Of a stretch of DNA of 64,000 nt, positions 46,477 to 55,082 are shown piece after piece. Numbering within the stretch: position 1 is the stretch's first letter; each line of letters begins with the position of its first letter. The stretch is from Acinetobacter colistiniresistens. Lineage in GTDB: Bacteria; Pseudomonadota; Gammaproteobacteria; Pseudomonadales; Moraxellaceae. Made by a program: the position numbers and the translations under genes. The DNA lies in NCBI RefSeq assembly GCF_000413935.1, contig NZ_KE340380.1:682001-746000 (forward strand). The letters run 5' to 3'. Under the pieces are notes generated by a model. The model was not told the origin of the DNA. It did no database searches and worked only from the letters and a program-made list of their open reading frames with translations.

Positions 46477-46643
46477 AATCCCACCCAGCCTCCCTTTATC
46501 AAGGGAGGAGTACCGCGAATTCATATCTTAAATAATTGAAGAAAAGTCTCTCTTTGATTCTGAGAAGGAAACCACGAACTCTCGTCATTGCTTAAATTCG
46601 TGTCATTCCCCCGCTTTTACAAAGAGGGGGTTAGGGGGAGATT
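46477..46643. repeat. MITE-like repeat element between nirD/B and nasA
   Basis: A 167-base stretch bounded by AATCCCACCCAGCC on the left and GGTTAGGGGGAGATT on the right, which are imperfect inverted copies (AATC-y-C-m-CCC form). Each end carries an internal hairpin: CCTCCCTT/AAGGGAGG at left, CCCCC near GGGGG at right. Its composition breaks the coding pattern and it fills almost the whole spacer. Copy number elsewhere is unknown to me. No target-site duplication is obvious. Confidence 0.5.
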
Positions 46644-46645
46644 CT

Positions 46646-48280
46646 TCACCCTGCCTTTTTCATTGCAAAGTCCTTACCAAATAGCAGCTTGTTTCTAAAG
46701 GTAGAAATTGGCGTTTGATCAGCAATCAACTCGGCATACCACATCCCATCTTCTGTATCACCAAATAGAACCGCACCAATCACTTTATCTTTCTGGATAA
46801 TGATACGTTTGTAAATTTGACGTTTATCATCATTCAGGATGATGTCTTCATAATCTTCTTTCGGTTCGCTATTTTCTAAATCAATTCGCCCTGCAGAGAA
46901 CACATCAACACCACTGACTTTTAACTGGGTTGGTACGGTTGGTGATTTAAAGGTTAAGCTGCCATGTTCAGCCAAATGCGTTGCACAGATAAATGCTTGT
47001 CCCCATAACGGCTCAACCAGACCAAAAGTTTGATTACGATGTTCGATGCATTCACCTACCGCATAGATACTTGGGTCAAAAGTTTGCATGGTGTCATTCA
47101 CCAAGATGCCACGATTACAACGTAGTCCTGCACGTTGAGCCAAAGCAATATTCGGACGAATCCCAACCGCAAAAATCACCAAATCCGCATCCAATAGTGT
47201 TCCATCTTTAAGTCGGACTTGACTGACATGCCCCTCTTCACCAATCAACGCTTCGGTATTGGCTTCCGTGATGATATTGATCCCCTTTTGCTCAATGCTC
47301 TGACGCAACATACGGCTGGCACGTCCATCCAACTGACGCTCCATAATACGATCCATCAAGTGTAGAACTGTCACATTCATGCCACGTTGTTTTAGTCCAT
47401 ACGCCGCTTCCAGACCCAGCAAACCACCACCAATCACCACCGCATTTTTTTTGCTTTCGCAGTATTTGATCATGGTGTTGACATCATAAATATCACGGAA
47501 GCTGATCACGCCTTTTAAATCTACACCTTGCACGGGTGGAATAAACGGTGATGAACCAGTCGCAATAATCAAACGATCATAATCAACACTTTCACCTTTC
47601 TCGGTATGCACCACTTTTCGGGTACGATCAATCTTGATCGCGGGATCATTGGCAATAAATTGAATCCCTTTATCGCGGTACCATGCATGTGGATGCAGCA
47701 TGATGTCATCAATAGTTTTTTCGCCTGAAAGTACTGGTGATAACATGATACGGTTGTAGTTACCCCAAGGTTCCTCACCAATCACCGTGACTTCATAGCG
47801 ATCTGGTGCCATATCCAGTAGGTCCTCCAGACAACGCATACCTGCCAGACCATTACCAATCAGCACCAATTTCAGCTTTTCTTGCGCAGCGCCATTGTTG
47901 GTAATATAAGTTTTTTGCGGAACAGACCCGACCCAAACCCGACCATTTTCAATTTTGGTTGGGAAAACCAAGAGCTTTTGATCTTTATCTTCCAGGCAGC
48001 GCCCCGTCGCCAAACTAAAATGTTGTTTGTAAATCGGCGATGCAATCACACGTTCACCTTGTAAATCACCGATGATGCCGCGACACATCACATTGGCTTG
48101 GCTGAATGGATCTTTATTACTTAAAGCATAAATGCGTTTTTCATGCCCGACACGGAACAGAGCAACCGATTGACCTCCAATCAGCGCCCCCACACCTGTA
48201 TTTGGTGTGATGTCATCCAGCCCACACACCTCAACCCATTGATCGTCTGGCAGCATATCCATATTCTTTAAACTGGTCAT
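46646..48280 (-). CDS. NirD-type domain fused to NAD(P)H:FAD oxidoreductase domain
   Basis: A 544-residue fusion. Residues 1-120 resemble NirD, the Rieske-like small nitrite reductase subunit without cluster ligands (VEVCGLDDITPNTGVGALIGGQSVALFRV, ASPIYKQHFSLATGRCLEDKD). Residues 135-544 resemble the FAD/NAD part of NirB (LVLIGNGLAGMRCLEDLL, AVVIGGGLLGLEAAYGL, IYAVGECIEH). There is no siroheme domain. It could act as nitrite reductase subunit or as electron donor to NasA, whose own flavoprotein is otherwise missing here. AGGAG precedes the start; 11 bases after nirB. Confidence 0.85.
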   Translation of the reverse strand: MTSLKNMDMLPDDQWVEVCGLDDITPNTGVGALIGGQSVALFRVGHEKRIYALSNKDPFSQANVMCRGIIGDLQGERVIASPIYKQHFSLATGRCLEDKDQKLLVFPTKIENGRVWVGSVPQKTYITNNGAAQEKLKLVLIGNGLAGMRCLEDLLDMAPDRYEVTVIGEEPWGNYNRIMLSPVLSGEKTIDDIMLHPHAWYRDKGIQFIANDPAIKIDRTRKVVHTEKGESVDYDRLIIATGSSPFIPPVQGVDLKGVISFRDIYDVNTMIKYCESKKNAVVIGGGLLGLEAAYGLKQRGMNVTVLHLMDRIMERQLDGRASRMLRQSIEQKGINIITEANTEALIGEEGHVSQVRLKDGTLLDADLVIFAVGIRPNIALAQRAGLRCNRGILVNDTMQTFDPSIYAVGECIEHRNQTFGLVEPLWGQAFICATHLAEHGSLTFKSPTVPTQLKVSGVDVFSAGRIDLENSEPKEDYEDIILNDDKRQIYKRIIIQKDKVIGAVLFGDTEDGMWYAELIADQTPISTFRNKLLFGKDFAMKKAG

Positions 48281-48291
48281 TTAAGTTCTCC

Positions 48292-50838
48292 TTATGCTTC
48301 AACCATGGGGATGCGATCGACTGAACGTTCAGCCTCATTCAAAGGGCGAATCTGATCACGTATTTGGGTAAACTGAATATGTGGATCAGCCTGCTCCTCG
48401 GCACTGGCATTGATATAGGTTTGAAAACGTTTACGGATTTCAGGATTTTCCACCGCAGTGCGCCATTCATCTTGATAAGTACCGACCACATGGCTCATAC
48501 GGCTTTCGAGTTCTTCGGCTAGTCCTAAGGAATCATCCACAATCACGGCTTTGAGATAGTCCAGACCACCTTCCATATTGTCACGCCAGACACTGGTACG
48601 CTGTAAACGATCTGCGGTTTGGATATAGAACATAAAGAAACGGTCGATATAACGGATCAAGGTTTGCGTATCAAGGTCTGATGCCAATAGTTCCGCATGG
48701 CGCGGTTTCATGCCGCCATTGCCACAGACATACAGATTCCAACCTTTCTCAGTTGCAATCACCCCGACATCTTTACCTTGCGCTTCGGCACATTCACGCG
48801 TACAACCTGACACCGCCATTTTCAATTTATGTGGTGAACGTAAGCCTTTATAACGATTCTCTAATTCAATCGCTAGGCCAACAGAGTCATCTACGCCATA
48901 ACGACACCATGTACTACCGACACATGATTTCACGGTACGCAAGGATTTACCGTACGCATGACCAGATTCAAAACCAGCTGCGTTGAGCTCTTCCCAAATA
49001 AACGGCAGTTGATGGATTTGTGCACCAAATAAGTCAACCCGTTGTCCGCCCGTGATTTTAGTATATAGATTATATTTCTTGGCGATTTGACCCACGGCGA
49101 TTAAGCCATCAGGTGTGACTTCCCCGCCTGCCATACGTGGCACAACCGAGTAAGAACCATCTTTTTGAATATTGCCCAAGTAGTAATCATTACTGTCTTG
49201 TAGACCCGCATGGCTTGGTTCAAGTACAAAATCATTCCAGCACGATGCCAAAATATTAGCCGCCATGGGCTTACAGATATCACAGCCTAAACCATGACCA
49301 TGTTGATGAATCAAATCATCAAAAGTCTTGATTTCATTGACACGAACCAAGTGATAAATCTCTTGGCGTGAGTATGGAAAATGTTCGCAGACATGGTTAT
49401 TGACTGTTACGCCTTGGCGTTGTAGCTCGGACTTTAACACTTGCGTCACTAAAGGTGCACAGCCACCACAGGCTGTTGCCGCTTTGGTACATTTTTTCAA
49501 TGCACCGAGTGAGGTTGAACCCTCACAAATCGCTTGGCAAATATCGGCTTTAGATACATTGTTACATGAACAAATAGTGGCGCTATCCGGCAATAAATCG
49601 ACACCACTGCCACCTGCTTTGGCACCTGAATCGGCAAAGCCGGGCATGATCAAGCTTTCAGGGCTTTCTGGTAATGCCAGCCCATTCAACATCATTTGAA
49701 GCAGATCATTATATTCTTTGGCATCTCCCACTAAGACCGCACCGAGCAGTTTGGTTTTATCTGCATCAACCACGATCTTTTTATAAACCAAGCTATCTTC
49801 ATCAGCATAAAAATAGCTGAGCGAATTTGGCGTCATGCCATGCGCATCACCCACGGATGCTACATCAACGCCCATCAACTTCAACTTGGTGCTCATATCA
49901 GCACCCGCGAAACAATGGGTTTCTTCGGCTAGGATATGTTTTGCGGCAATACGTGCCATGTCATAGCCCGGTGCGACCAGACCGTAGATTTTATTCTCCC
50001 AGAGCGCACATTCACCAATCGCATAAATATGTGGATCTGAGGTTTGGCAGTAATCATTGATTTTAATCCCGCCACGTTCTCCAAGCACCAAACCACTCAC
50101 ACGCGCTAATTCATCACGTGGGCGAATCCCCGCCGAAAATAAAATAATGTCTGTTTCCAGCTGGCTACCATCGGCAAACTTCATGACATGGGTTGCACTG
50201 TCACCCGCTTCAATACATTGTGTGGCTTTTTGGGTATGGACTTTGACCCCAAGATTTTCAATTTTACGGCGCAATACTTTACCGCCAAGATCATCAATTT
50301 GTACTGCCATCAAGCGTGGTGCAAACTCGACCACATGCGTTTGCAGATTTAAATCACGTAAGGCTTTGGCTGCTTCCAAACCCAATAAGCCGCCACCAAT
50401 CACCACCCCCGTTTTAGCATTTAAGCTGGCAGCACGAATGGCATCTAAATCTTCAATGGTACGATAGACAAAACAGTTTTCACGATCATTGCCCGAAATT
50501 GGCGGGACAAAGGCATAAGAACCTGTTGCTAAGACCAATTTGTCATAATGAATCACATCACCGAAATTGGTGGTCACCGTTTGCTCAGCCGCATTAATTT
50601 CCACCACTTTGGTGTTCAGTCTGAGGTCGATACCATGTGCATCCGCGAAATCAAAACGTGCTAGAGATAAGTCTTTGGCAGATTTACCTGAGAAATATTC
50701 AGTCAAATGAACACGGTCATAGGCAATACGTGGTTCTTCAGCGAGAATGGTAATTTCCAGTTCATCGTCCGCTTTCTCTAAGATGGCTTCGATGAATTTA
50801 TGTCCGACCATACCGTGACCAATCATCACTAATTTCAT
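48292..50838 (-). CDS. nirB: NAD(P)H nitrite reductase large subunit
   Basis: Reduces nitrite to ammonium. 848 residues in order: FAD/NAD domain (VMIGHGMVGHKFIEAILEK, VVIGGGLLGLEAAKAL), BFD-like [2Fe-2S] (ATICSCNNVSKADICQAI, CTKAATACGGC), then the siroheme/[4Fe-4S] reductase part with SCVGSTWCRYG and VSGCTRECAEAQGKDVG providing four cysteines. GGGAG seven bases upstream supports the ATG at 50838; the longer frame to 50895 runs into narK. Confidence 0.95.
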   Translation of the reverse strand: MKLVMIGHGMVGHKFIEAILEKADDELEITILAEEPRIAYDRVHLTEYFSGKSAKDLSLARFDFADAHGIDLRLNTKVVEINAAEQTVTTNFGDVIHYDKLVLATGSYAFVPPISGNDRENCFVYRTIEDLDAIRAASLNAKTGVVIGGGLLGLEAAKALRDLNLQTHVVEFAPRLMAVQIDDLGGKVLRRKIENLGVKVHTQKATQCIEAGDSATHVMKFADGSQLETDIILFSAGIRPRDELARVSGLVLGERGGIKINDYCQTSDPHIYAIGECALWENKIYGLVAPGYDMARIAAKHILAEETHCFAGADMSTKLKLMGVDVASVGDAHGMTPNSLSYFYADEDSLVYKKIVVDADKTKLLGAVLVGDAKEYNDLLQMMLNGLALPESPESLIMPGFADSGAKAGGSGVDLLPDSATICSCNNVSKADICQAICEGSTSLGALKKCTKAATACGGCAPLVTQVLKSELQRQGVTVNNHVCEHFPYSRQEIYHLVRVNEIKTFDDLIHQHGHGLGCDICKPMAANILASCWNDFVLEPSHAGLQDSNDYYLGNIQKDGSYSVVPRMAGGEVTPDGLIAVGQIAKKYNLYTKITGGQRVDLFGAQIHQLPFIWEELNAAGFESGHAYGKSLRTVKSCVGSTWCRYGVDDSVGLAIELENRYKGLRSPHKLKMAVSGCTRECAEAQGKDVGVIATEKGWNLYVCGNGGMKPRHAELLASDLDTQTLIRYIDRFFMFYIQTADRLQRTSVWRDNMEGGLDYLKAVIVDDSLGLAEELESRMSHVVGTYQDEWRTAVENPEIRKRFQTYINASAEEQADPHIQFTQIRDQIRPLNEAERSVDRIPMVEA

Positions 50839-50866
50839 TGTTCTTCTCCCAAGATTTGATGAATGA

Positions 50867-52219
50867 TTAAGCTGCGCTACTTTGTTCTGTGCCACGTTCT
50901 AAAACAGCCTGTTCAAACAAGCGTTGTTCTTTTTCTTTATGCTCAACTGAGAATCGGATCAACATTACAGAAGCTGCGGTAAAGACCACCAAACCGCCTA
51001 AGACCATTAAACAGGTTTGGATGTCCACCATGCCTTTCAGCAAGAATCCTGCCGCGACTGCACCGACATTACCGCCTGCACCAATAATCCCAGCAACACC
51101 ACCAAGTGCATCACGATCAATAAATGGGACTAGCGCATAAGTCGCACCGCATGCCATATGGGTAAATAATGCAAAGATAGTCATACTGAGGATTGCCAAT
51201 GCCACACCATTCATTTGAGAAAATAGCATCAGGAATAAACCTTCACCCAAAATCAGCAGGAATAAAACTTTCGTACGGCCATCAAGACCTTTTTTAAGTG
51301 CAACCCGATCTGAGACGATGCCGCCAAGTGCACGAGCAAATAACGCCAGCAAACCAAAAACCCCTGCTGCCATTCCCGCTTCTTTTAAACCGAAGTTGAA
51401 GTGCTCAACGTAATACATCGCAATAATGTTATGCATGAAAATCTCAATGCCAAAACATGCAGCATATGAGCCAAATAAGATCCAGACACGATAGTTACGT
51501 GCAGCATGCATTAAGATTGCAAGCCCGCCTTTTTTATCATTTCGGACTACAACACCTTGGGCACGGAGTTCTTTAAAATTTCCTTGCGGGCTGTCTTGAG
51601 TAAGTTTCCAATAAAGAATACCCACAATCACCATCATCATACCCGGTACCAGCAGTGCAATTCTCCACCCCATGGCTTGTTCAACGCCGAACATCACCAA
51701 GGCAGATAACAGCAAAGGCATCAAGGCTTGTGTTGCACCTCCACCCGCGTTGCCCCAACCTGCCGATGCAGCATTTGCAGTGCCAACGACATTCGGAGCA
51801 AACATAATGCTGGTATGGTATTGAGTGATGACAAAGCTCGCACCAATTGCACCAATCAGCAGACGAAAGAACAAAAAGGATTCATAACTATTTGCAGCAG
51901 CAACACCAAATACAGGAATACTGCCAATCAGTAATAGCGTGGTATAAGTTTTTCGCGGACCATACTTATCACACAGCGGTCCAACGATTAAGCGAACAAC
52001 AATGGTGATTGCAACAGCGGCAATATTGATATTGGCGATTTGATCTTTGGTTAAATGGAACTCGCCTGCAATTACAGGCATTAAAGGTGCGCAGGCAAAC
52101 CAAGCAAAGAAACAGACAAAGAATGCCAACCAACTCATATGGAATGCACGCATTGCGGGTACAGAGAAATTAAATAACTTAATTGAAGTCGCTTTTTTAG
52201 CGGATAAATCTAAAGACAT
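50867..52219 (-). CDS. narK: NarK/NasA-type nitrate/nitrite MFS transporter
   Basis: A 450-residue nitrate-nitrite porter with about twelve helices. The nitrate-signature region appears as ASAGWGNAGGGATQALMPLL, with a second Gly-rich helix GVAGIIGAGGNVGAVAAGF. GGGAG lies six bases before the ATG at 52219, favouring it over the ATG at 52225. First gene of the nitrate operon; its leader carries a sigma54 promoter and hairpins. Confidence 0.93.
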   Translation of the reverse strand: MSLDLSAKKATSIKLFNFSVPAMRAFHMSWLAFFVCFFAWFACAPLMPVIAGEFHLTKDQIANINIAAVAITIVVRLIVGPLCDKYGPRKTYTTLLLIGSIPVFGVAAANSYESFLFFRLLIGAIGASFVITQYHTSIMFAPNVVGTANAASAGWGNAGGGATQALMPLLLSALVMFGVEQAMGWRIALLVPGMMMVIVGILYWKLTQDSPQGNFKELRAQGVVVRNDKKGGLAILMHAARNYRVWILFGSYAACFGIEIFMHNIIAMYYVEHFNFGLKEAGMAAGVFGLLALFARALGGIVSDRVALKKGLDGRTKVLFLLILGEGLFLMLFSQMNGVALAILSMTIFALFTHMACGATYALVPFIDRDALGGVAGIIGAGGNVGAVAAGFLLKGMVDIQTCLMVLGGLVVFTAASVMLIRFSVEHKEKEQRLFEQAVLERGTEQSSAA

Positions 52220-52248
52220 AGCCATCTCCCATACTGAACGTATCTTGT

Positions 52249-52304
52249 TTTGTTGACACATCAGGTTGTGTAAACAAATCGATCAGATCGGACATCGTTG
52301 GCCG
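52249..52304 (-). promoter_or_regulatory. Two hexaloop hairpins in the narK leader (possible NasT/ANTAR target)
   Basis: On the minus strand the first hairpin (52304-52289) is CGGCC, loop AACGAT, GTCCG, with one mismatch; the loop has A at 1 and G at 4, as in ANTAR targets. The second (52278-52249) is TTTGTTTACACA, loop ACCTGA, TGTGTCAACAAA, twelve pairs with one mismatch; its loop has A at 1 but not G at 4. Both fall in the predicted transcript. No T-run terminator is clear. A CGATC-A-GATCG palindrome lies at 52280-52290. Confidence 0.45.
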
Positions 52305-52344
52305 TCTATAACTTTATAAGTCATCTTTGACTCAGTAGAGAATT

Positions 52345-52360
52345 AGCAATTGCTGTGCCA
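52345..52360 (-). promoter_or_regulatory. Sigma54 promoter of the narK-nirB-nirD/B-nasA-mobA operon
   Basis: Minus strand reads TGGCAC AGCAA TTGCT, a full match to the -24/-12 consensus core with correct 12-base GG-to-GC spacing. Predicted start near 52334 gives a leader of about 115 bases before narK. Confidence 0.75.
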
Positions 52361-52473
52361 AGTGGCTGCAACCCTAGAATAAAAAAACATATTCACTTGT
52401 TTTTAATTATTTTTTTATCTTATCAACCTTAGATGACTGAACTTTTATACCGCTATACACACTGAATGACCTG

Positions 52474-52503
52474 TTTTGAAGCATTGTTTGCCCTGCTTCA
52501 AAA
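52474..52503. repeat. Perfect inverted repeat between the two sigma54 promoters
   Basis: TTTTGAAGCA, ten bases, TGCTTCAAAA. It lies upstream of both predicted start sites, about where an enhancer-binding activator would bind; it is not the classical NtrC site. Confidence 0.5.
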
Positions 52504-52649
52504 CAATTCCTTTTTTGCACCAATACTGCACACAACTACTTTTTTAGTATCCTCCCTGATTTTTCATTTCCTCCATCAATCAGCAACGATACAATAGCAG
52601 CGATCAACTATCGACTCAGACTGTATTTGAGTTATAAAAACTATTTTAC

Positions 52650-52665
52650 TGGCACTCTTTTTGCT
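52650..52665 (+). promoter_or_regulatory. Sigma54 promoter of nasTS
   Basis: Plus strand reads TGGCAC TCTTT TTGCT, GG at 52651-52652 and GC at 52663-52664, a full match to the consensus core. Predicted start near 52675, about 57 bases before nasT. Confidence 0.72.
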
Positions 52666-52731
52666 TCAAAAACAAGACTGACTCACATTGAACAAGATGT
52701 GCATAGACCAACTGTTTGACCTTATATACTT

Positions 52732-53322
52732 ATGCCGAAACTCAAGATCGCACTTATTGATGACGACCAGGCTCGGGCTGAATACTTAAAAGCATGTTTG
52801 ATCGAACATGGCTTTGATGTTGTTGCTTGCTTTACCCTAGATCACTTCAATATTTTTAAACTCGAACACCTTCAAGCCGATGTCATTCTGCTTGATATGG
52901 ATCACCCGCATCGCGATGTGATTGAAAGTTGTGTCAGCAGCTTTGATCTACCCACTGTTCTGTTTACCAAAAATACAGATAAGGAAACCATAAAACAGAC
53001 CATTGATGCAGGTATTACGGCATATATCGTGGATGGTATTGAACCCAGCCGGTTGCATACCATTTTGGAAATTTCAATTGAACAATATAAAAAACATAAA
53101 AAGTTAGAATGTGATCTAAAAGATGCGCAAACCAAACTTGCTGATCGTAAAGATATCGAAAAAGCCAAAGTGCTATTAATGCAGTTACATGGGCTACCCG
53201 AAGATACTGCATTCCAGTTACTCAGAAAAAATGCCATGAGCCATCGTATGACCATTGGAGAAATGGCTCGCCGATTACTTGATGCACAACAACTTTTGAA
53301 CAACCAGCTAAAGGATGAATAG
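52732..53322 (+). CDS. nasT: Nitrate-responsive antiterminator NasT (receiver-ANTAR)
   Basis: A 196-residue RNA-binding regulator. Residues 1-120 form a receiver-like domain (KIALIDDDQARAEYLKACL, acceptor-region VILLDMDHPH); residues 125-190 form the ANTAR domain (DIEKAKVLLMQLHGLPEDTAFQLLRKNAMSHRMTIGEMARRLL). In the NasST family, NasS holds NasT until nitrate binds; free NasT then lets transcription pass leader terminators of nitrate genes. It is divergent from the narK operon and abuts nasS. Confidence 0.92.
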   Translation: MPKLKIALIDDDQARAEYLKACLIEHGFDVVACFTLDHFNIFKLEHLQADVILLDMDHPHRDVIESCVSSFDLPTVLFTKNTDKETIKQTIDAGITAYIVDGIEPSRLHTILEISIEQYKKHKKLECDLKDAQTKLADRKDIEKAKVLLMQLHGLPEDTAFQLLRKNAMSHRMTIGEMARRLLDAQQLLNNQLKDE

Positions 53323-54357
53323 ATGACCCATTTAGTCGCGTTAGAGAAAGTAGAAAAAACAACATTACAGCTGGGCTATATCCCATTATTGGATTGCATT
53401 GCTTTGCTTTGGGCGAAACACCGCGGTTTTTTTGATGAGCTTGGTTTAAATGTCAACTTAGTCAAAGAAGCATCTTGGGCGAGCTTACGCGATCGTTTAG
53501 CCTTTGGCTTACTCGATGCCGCACATTGCCTGTCTGCCATGCTGCCAGCAGCAGCGGTCGGAACGGATCAAATTGGCATTCCACTCCAGACCCCTTTAGT
53601 GTTAAGCGAAAATCGCGCTTTCATTAGCTTGAGCCAGAAATTGTGTTATGCACTCAATATCCAGAAACAAGACTCGGCAGAAAGCTCGGCAAAAAAAATA
53701 ACCGACTATATTCATCACAATCAAAATATTTCTTTCGCTCATGTCTTTCAACATTCCATTCATCATTATTGTCTTAGAGAATGGCTGACGTTGGCCGACC
53801 CAAAACTTGCTCAATCTATTCAATTAAGAACCCTACCACCACCTTATATGGTTGAAGCCATGAGCAATCATTTCATTGATGGATTTTGTGTGGGCGAACC
53901 GTGGAATACTCAAGCAGAGCTCGAAGGACTCAGCCACATGATCTGCTCTAGCCAACAGATTATCCCGAATGTCGCAGATAAAGTTTTGGCGGTCACACAA
54001 GAATGGGCCAAACAAAACCCCAAAACACTGATTGCTTTAACCCGTGCTATTGCGAAAGCCCAGCAAGAGCTACAGCAACTTGAAGACTTTACTGCTGTAT
54101 GGCAATTGCTGATCGAGTTTAATGTGATCCAATTTCAGTGCTCATCAGATATCCACGTAGAGAAATATTTCACCATCCAAAATATTATTCGTCATTTTGT
54201 ACAAGGCAATGCTGAACCAAAAGCAAAAGATTTTGAGTGGCTATTCCAACAGATGTATAAATGGAGCAGTGCTGACCACACCATTCAGGCTTATACCGAA
54301 CAAGCACGGGCCTGCCTGCTGCTTGAAATCCATCAAGCGGCTGCCAGTCAGTTATAA
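53323..54357 (+). CDS. nasS: Nitrate sensor NasS (NrtA-like binding protein without signal peptide)
   Basis: A 344-residue cytoplasmic relative of periplasmic nitrate-binding NrtA. Typical segments: LQLGYIPLLDCIALLWAKHRGFFDELGL, SWASLRDRLAFGLLDAAHCL, DGFCVGEPWNTQAELEG. No signal peptide, as expected for NasS. Its ATG follows the nasT stop codon immediately, so the two partners are made together. Confidence 0.92.
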   Translation: MTHLVALEKVEKTTLQLGYIPLLDCIALLWAKHRGFFDELGLNVNLVKEASWASLRDRLAFGLLDAAHCLSAMLPAAAVGTDQIGIPLQTPLVLSENRAFISLSQKLCYALNIQKQDSAESSAKKITDYIHHNQNISFAHVFQHSIHHYCLREWLTLADPKLAQSIQLRTLPPPYMVEAMSNHFIDGFCVGEPWNTQAELEGLSHMICSSQQIIPNVADKVLAVTQEWAKQNPKTLIALTRAIAKAQQELQQLEDFTAVWQLLIEFNVIQFQCSSDIHVEKYFTIQNIIRHFVQGNAEPKAKDFEWLFQQMYKWSSADHTIQAYTEQARACLLLEIHQAAASQL

Positions 54358-54368
54358 AAGAATAAGAC

Positions 54369-54400
54369 AAAAAAAAGCTGCTTTAATATCCCAAAGCAGC
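54369..54400 (-). terminator. Rho-independent terminator reading on the minus strand
   Basis: GCTGCTTT, eight bases, AAAGCAGC, followed on the minus strand by eight T. On the plus strand no T-run follows, so it best serves a minus-strand transcript that would run toward nasS. It may also help end nasS. Confidence 0.7.
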
Positions 54401-54413
54401 ATTGAAAGACCCA

Positions 54414-54446
54414 TAAGAGCTTACGCCAATCAAATGTAAGCTCTTA
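54414..54446. repeat. Perfect 11-base inverted repeat downstream of nasS
   Basis: TAAGAGCTTAC, eleven bases, GTAAGCTCTTA. No T-run on either side. It may be part of a structured RNA together with the terminator at 54369. Confidence 0.5.
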
Positions 54447-54493
54447 AGTAGAGTTAATATTATTTAAAAAGTAGATATCTTTATCGGACATTT

Positions 54494-54676
54494 TCATGTC
54501 ATTAACTGCCATCTCCAATGTGAAAATTCATCATTTCTGCCAACTGTTGCACTGAGCGGAATGATCAATCCACAATCATCTCTCCCCATTCCAAGCAGGC
54601 AGTTCTCATAAGGAAACCAACTGAAGTCACAGCATAAAAAAATAAACATGCATGTCCTCATGTTTCTGATTTTCAT
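54494..54676 (-). ncRNA. Possible small RNA or small/degenerate gene on the minus strand
   Basis: The 725-base gap 54358-55082 holds no confident gene. A 60-codon minus-strand frame exists here whose second half (ENCLLGMGRDDCGLIIPLSA) looks protein-like, but its start overlaps a hairpin AAACATG-N8-CATGTTT followed by a T-run at 54644-54665. With the minus-strand terminator at 54369 this suggests a short transcript, coding or not. I cannot decide between an sRNA, a small protein and a remnant. Confidence 0.25.
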
Positions 54677-54925
54677 CTCTTAAAGATAAAAAACAAAAAC
54701 AAATAAAAACAAATACTTAAAATAAAAAAGAGACATCTTTAAACCAGTTCATCTATGCTCCTTCTTATCGTTTTATCGAGATCCAGATCCAGTAAATCCA
54801 CAAAAAACAAAACAATTTGACTCCCGAGTTACACAAATCTCATGAACGAAATGGGGTAATTCAGTTTAAAATGTCTAAAACTTAAATTACGCTAAATTTT
54901 GTCATATTTTAACATTGCCAATTCC

Positions 54926-55059
54926 TTGCAAAGTTTTCATTATATGCACCATGCTTGGTATGCAAATTTCTTCATCAATTAAAACAAATTATAAAAAACT
55001 TGCAGAATTTTGTGCCATAATAAGCAAACTTTGCAGACATCTTGCAAAAAATATTTGCA
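54926..55059 (+). promoter_or_regulatory. Upstream region of aroQ-accBC with five TTGCA repeats
   Basis: TTGCA occurs at 54926, 55000, 55031, 55042 and 55055 in an AT-rich stretch just before aroQ. A -10 candidate TTATAT lies near 54939. The repeats may be regulator half-sites or chance in this composition. Confidence 0.3.
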
Positions 55060-55082
55060 GTTTTAGAATTGGAGCAGGCTGA

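Noticed and set aside
46464..46502. Longer NasA N-terminus
   Set aside because: It reads into the repeat element; the ATG at 46463 fits the family.
52502..52524. NtrC site around TGCACC
   Set aside because: Only one half-site matches; the second is in direct and not inverted orientation.
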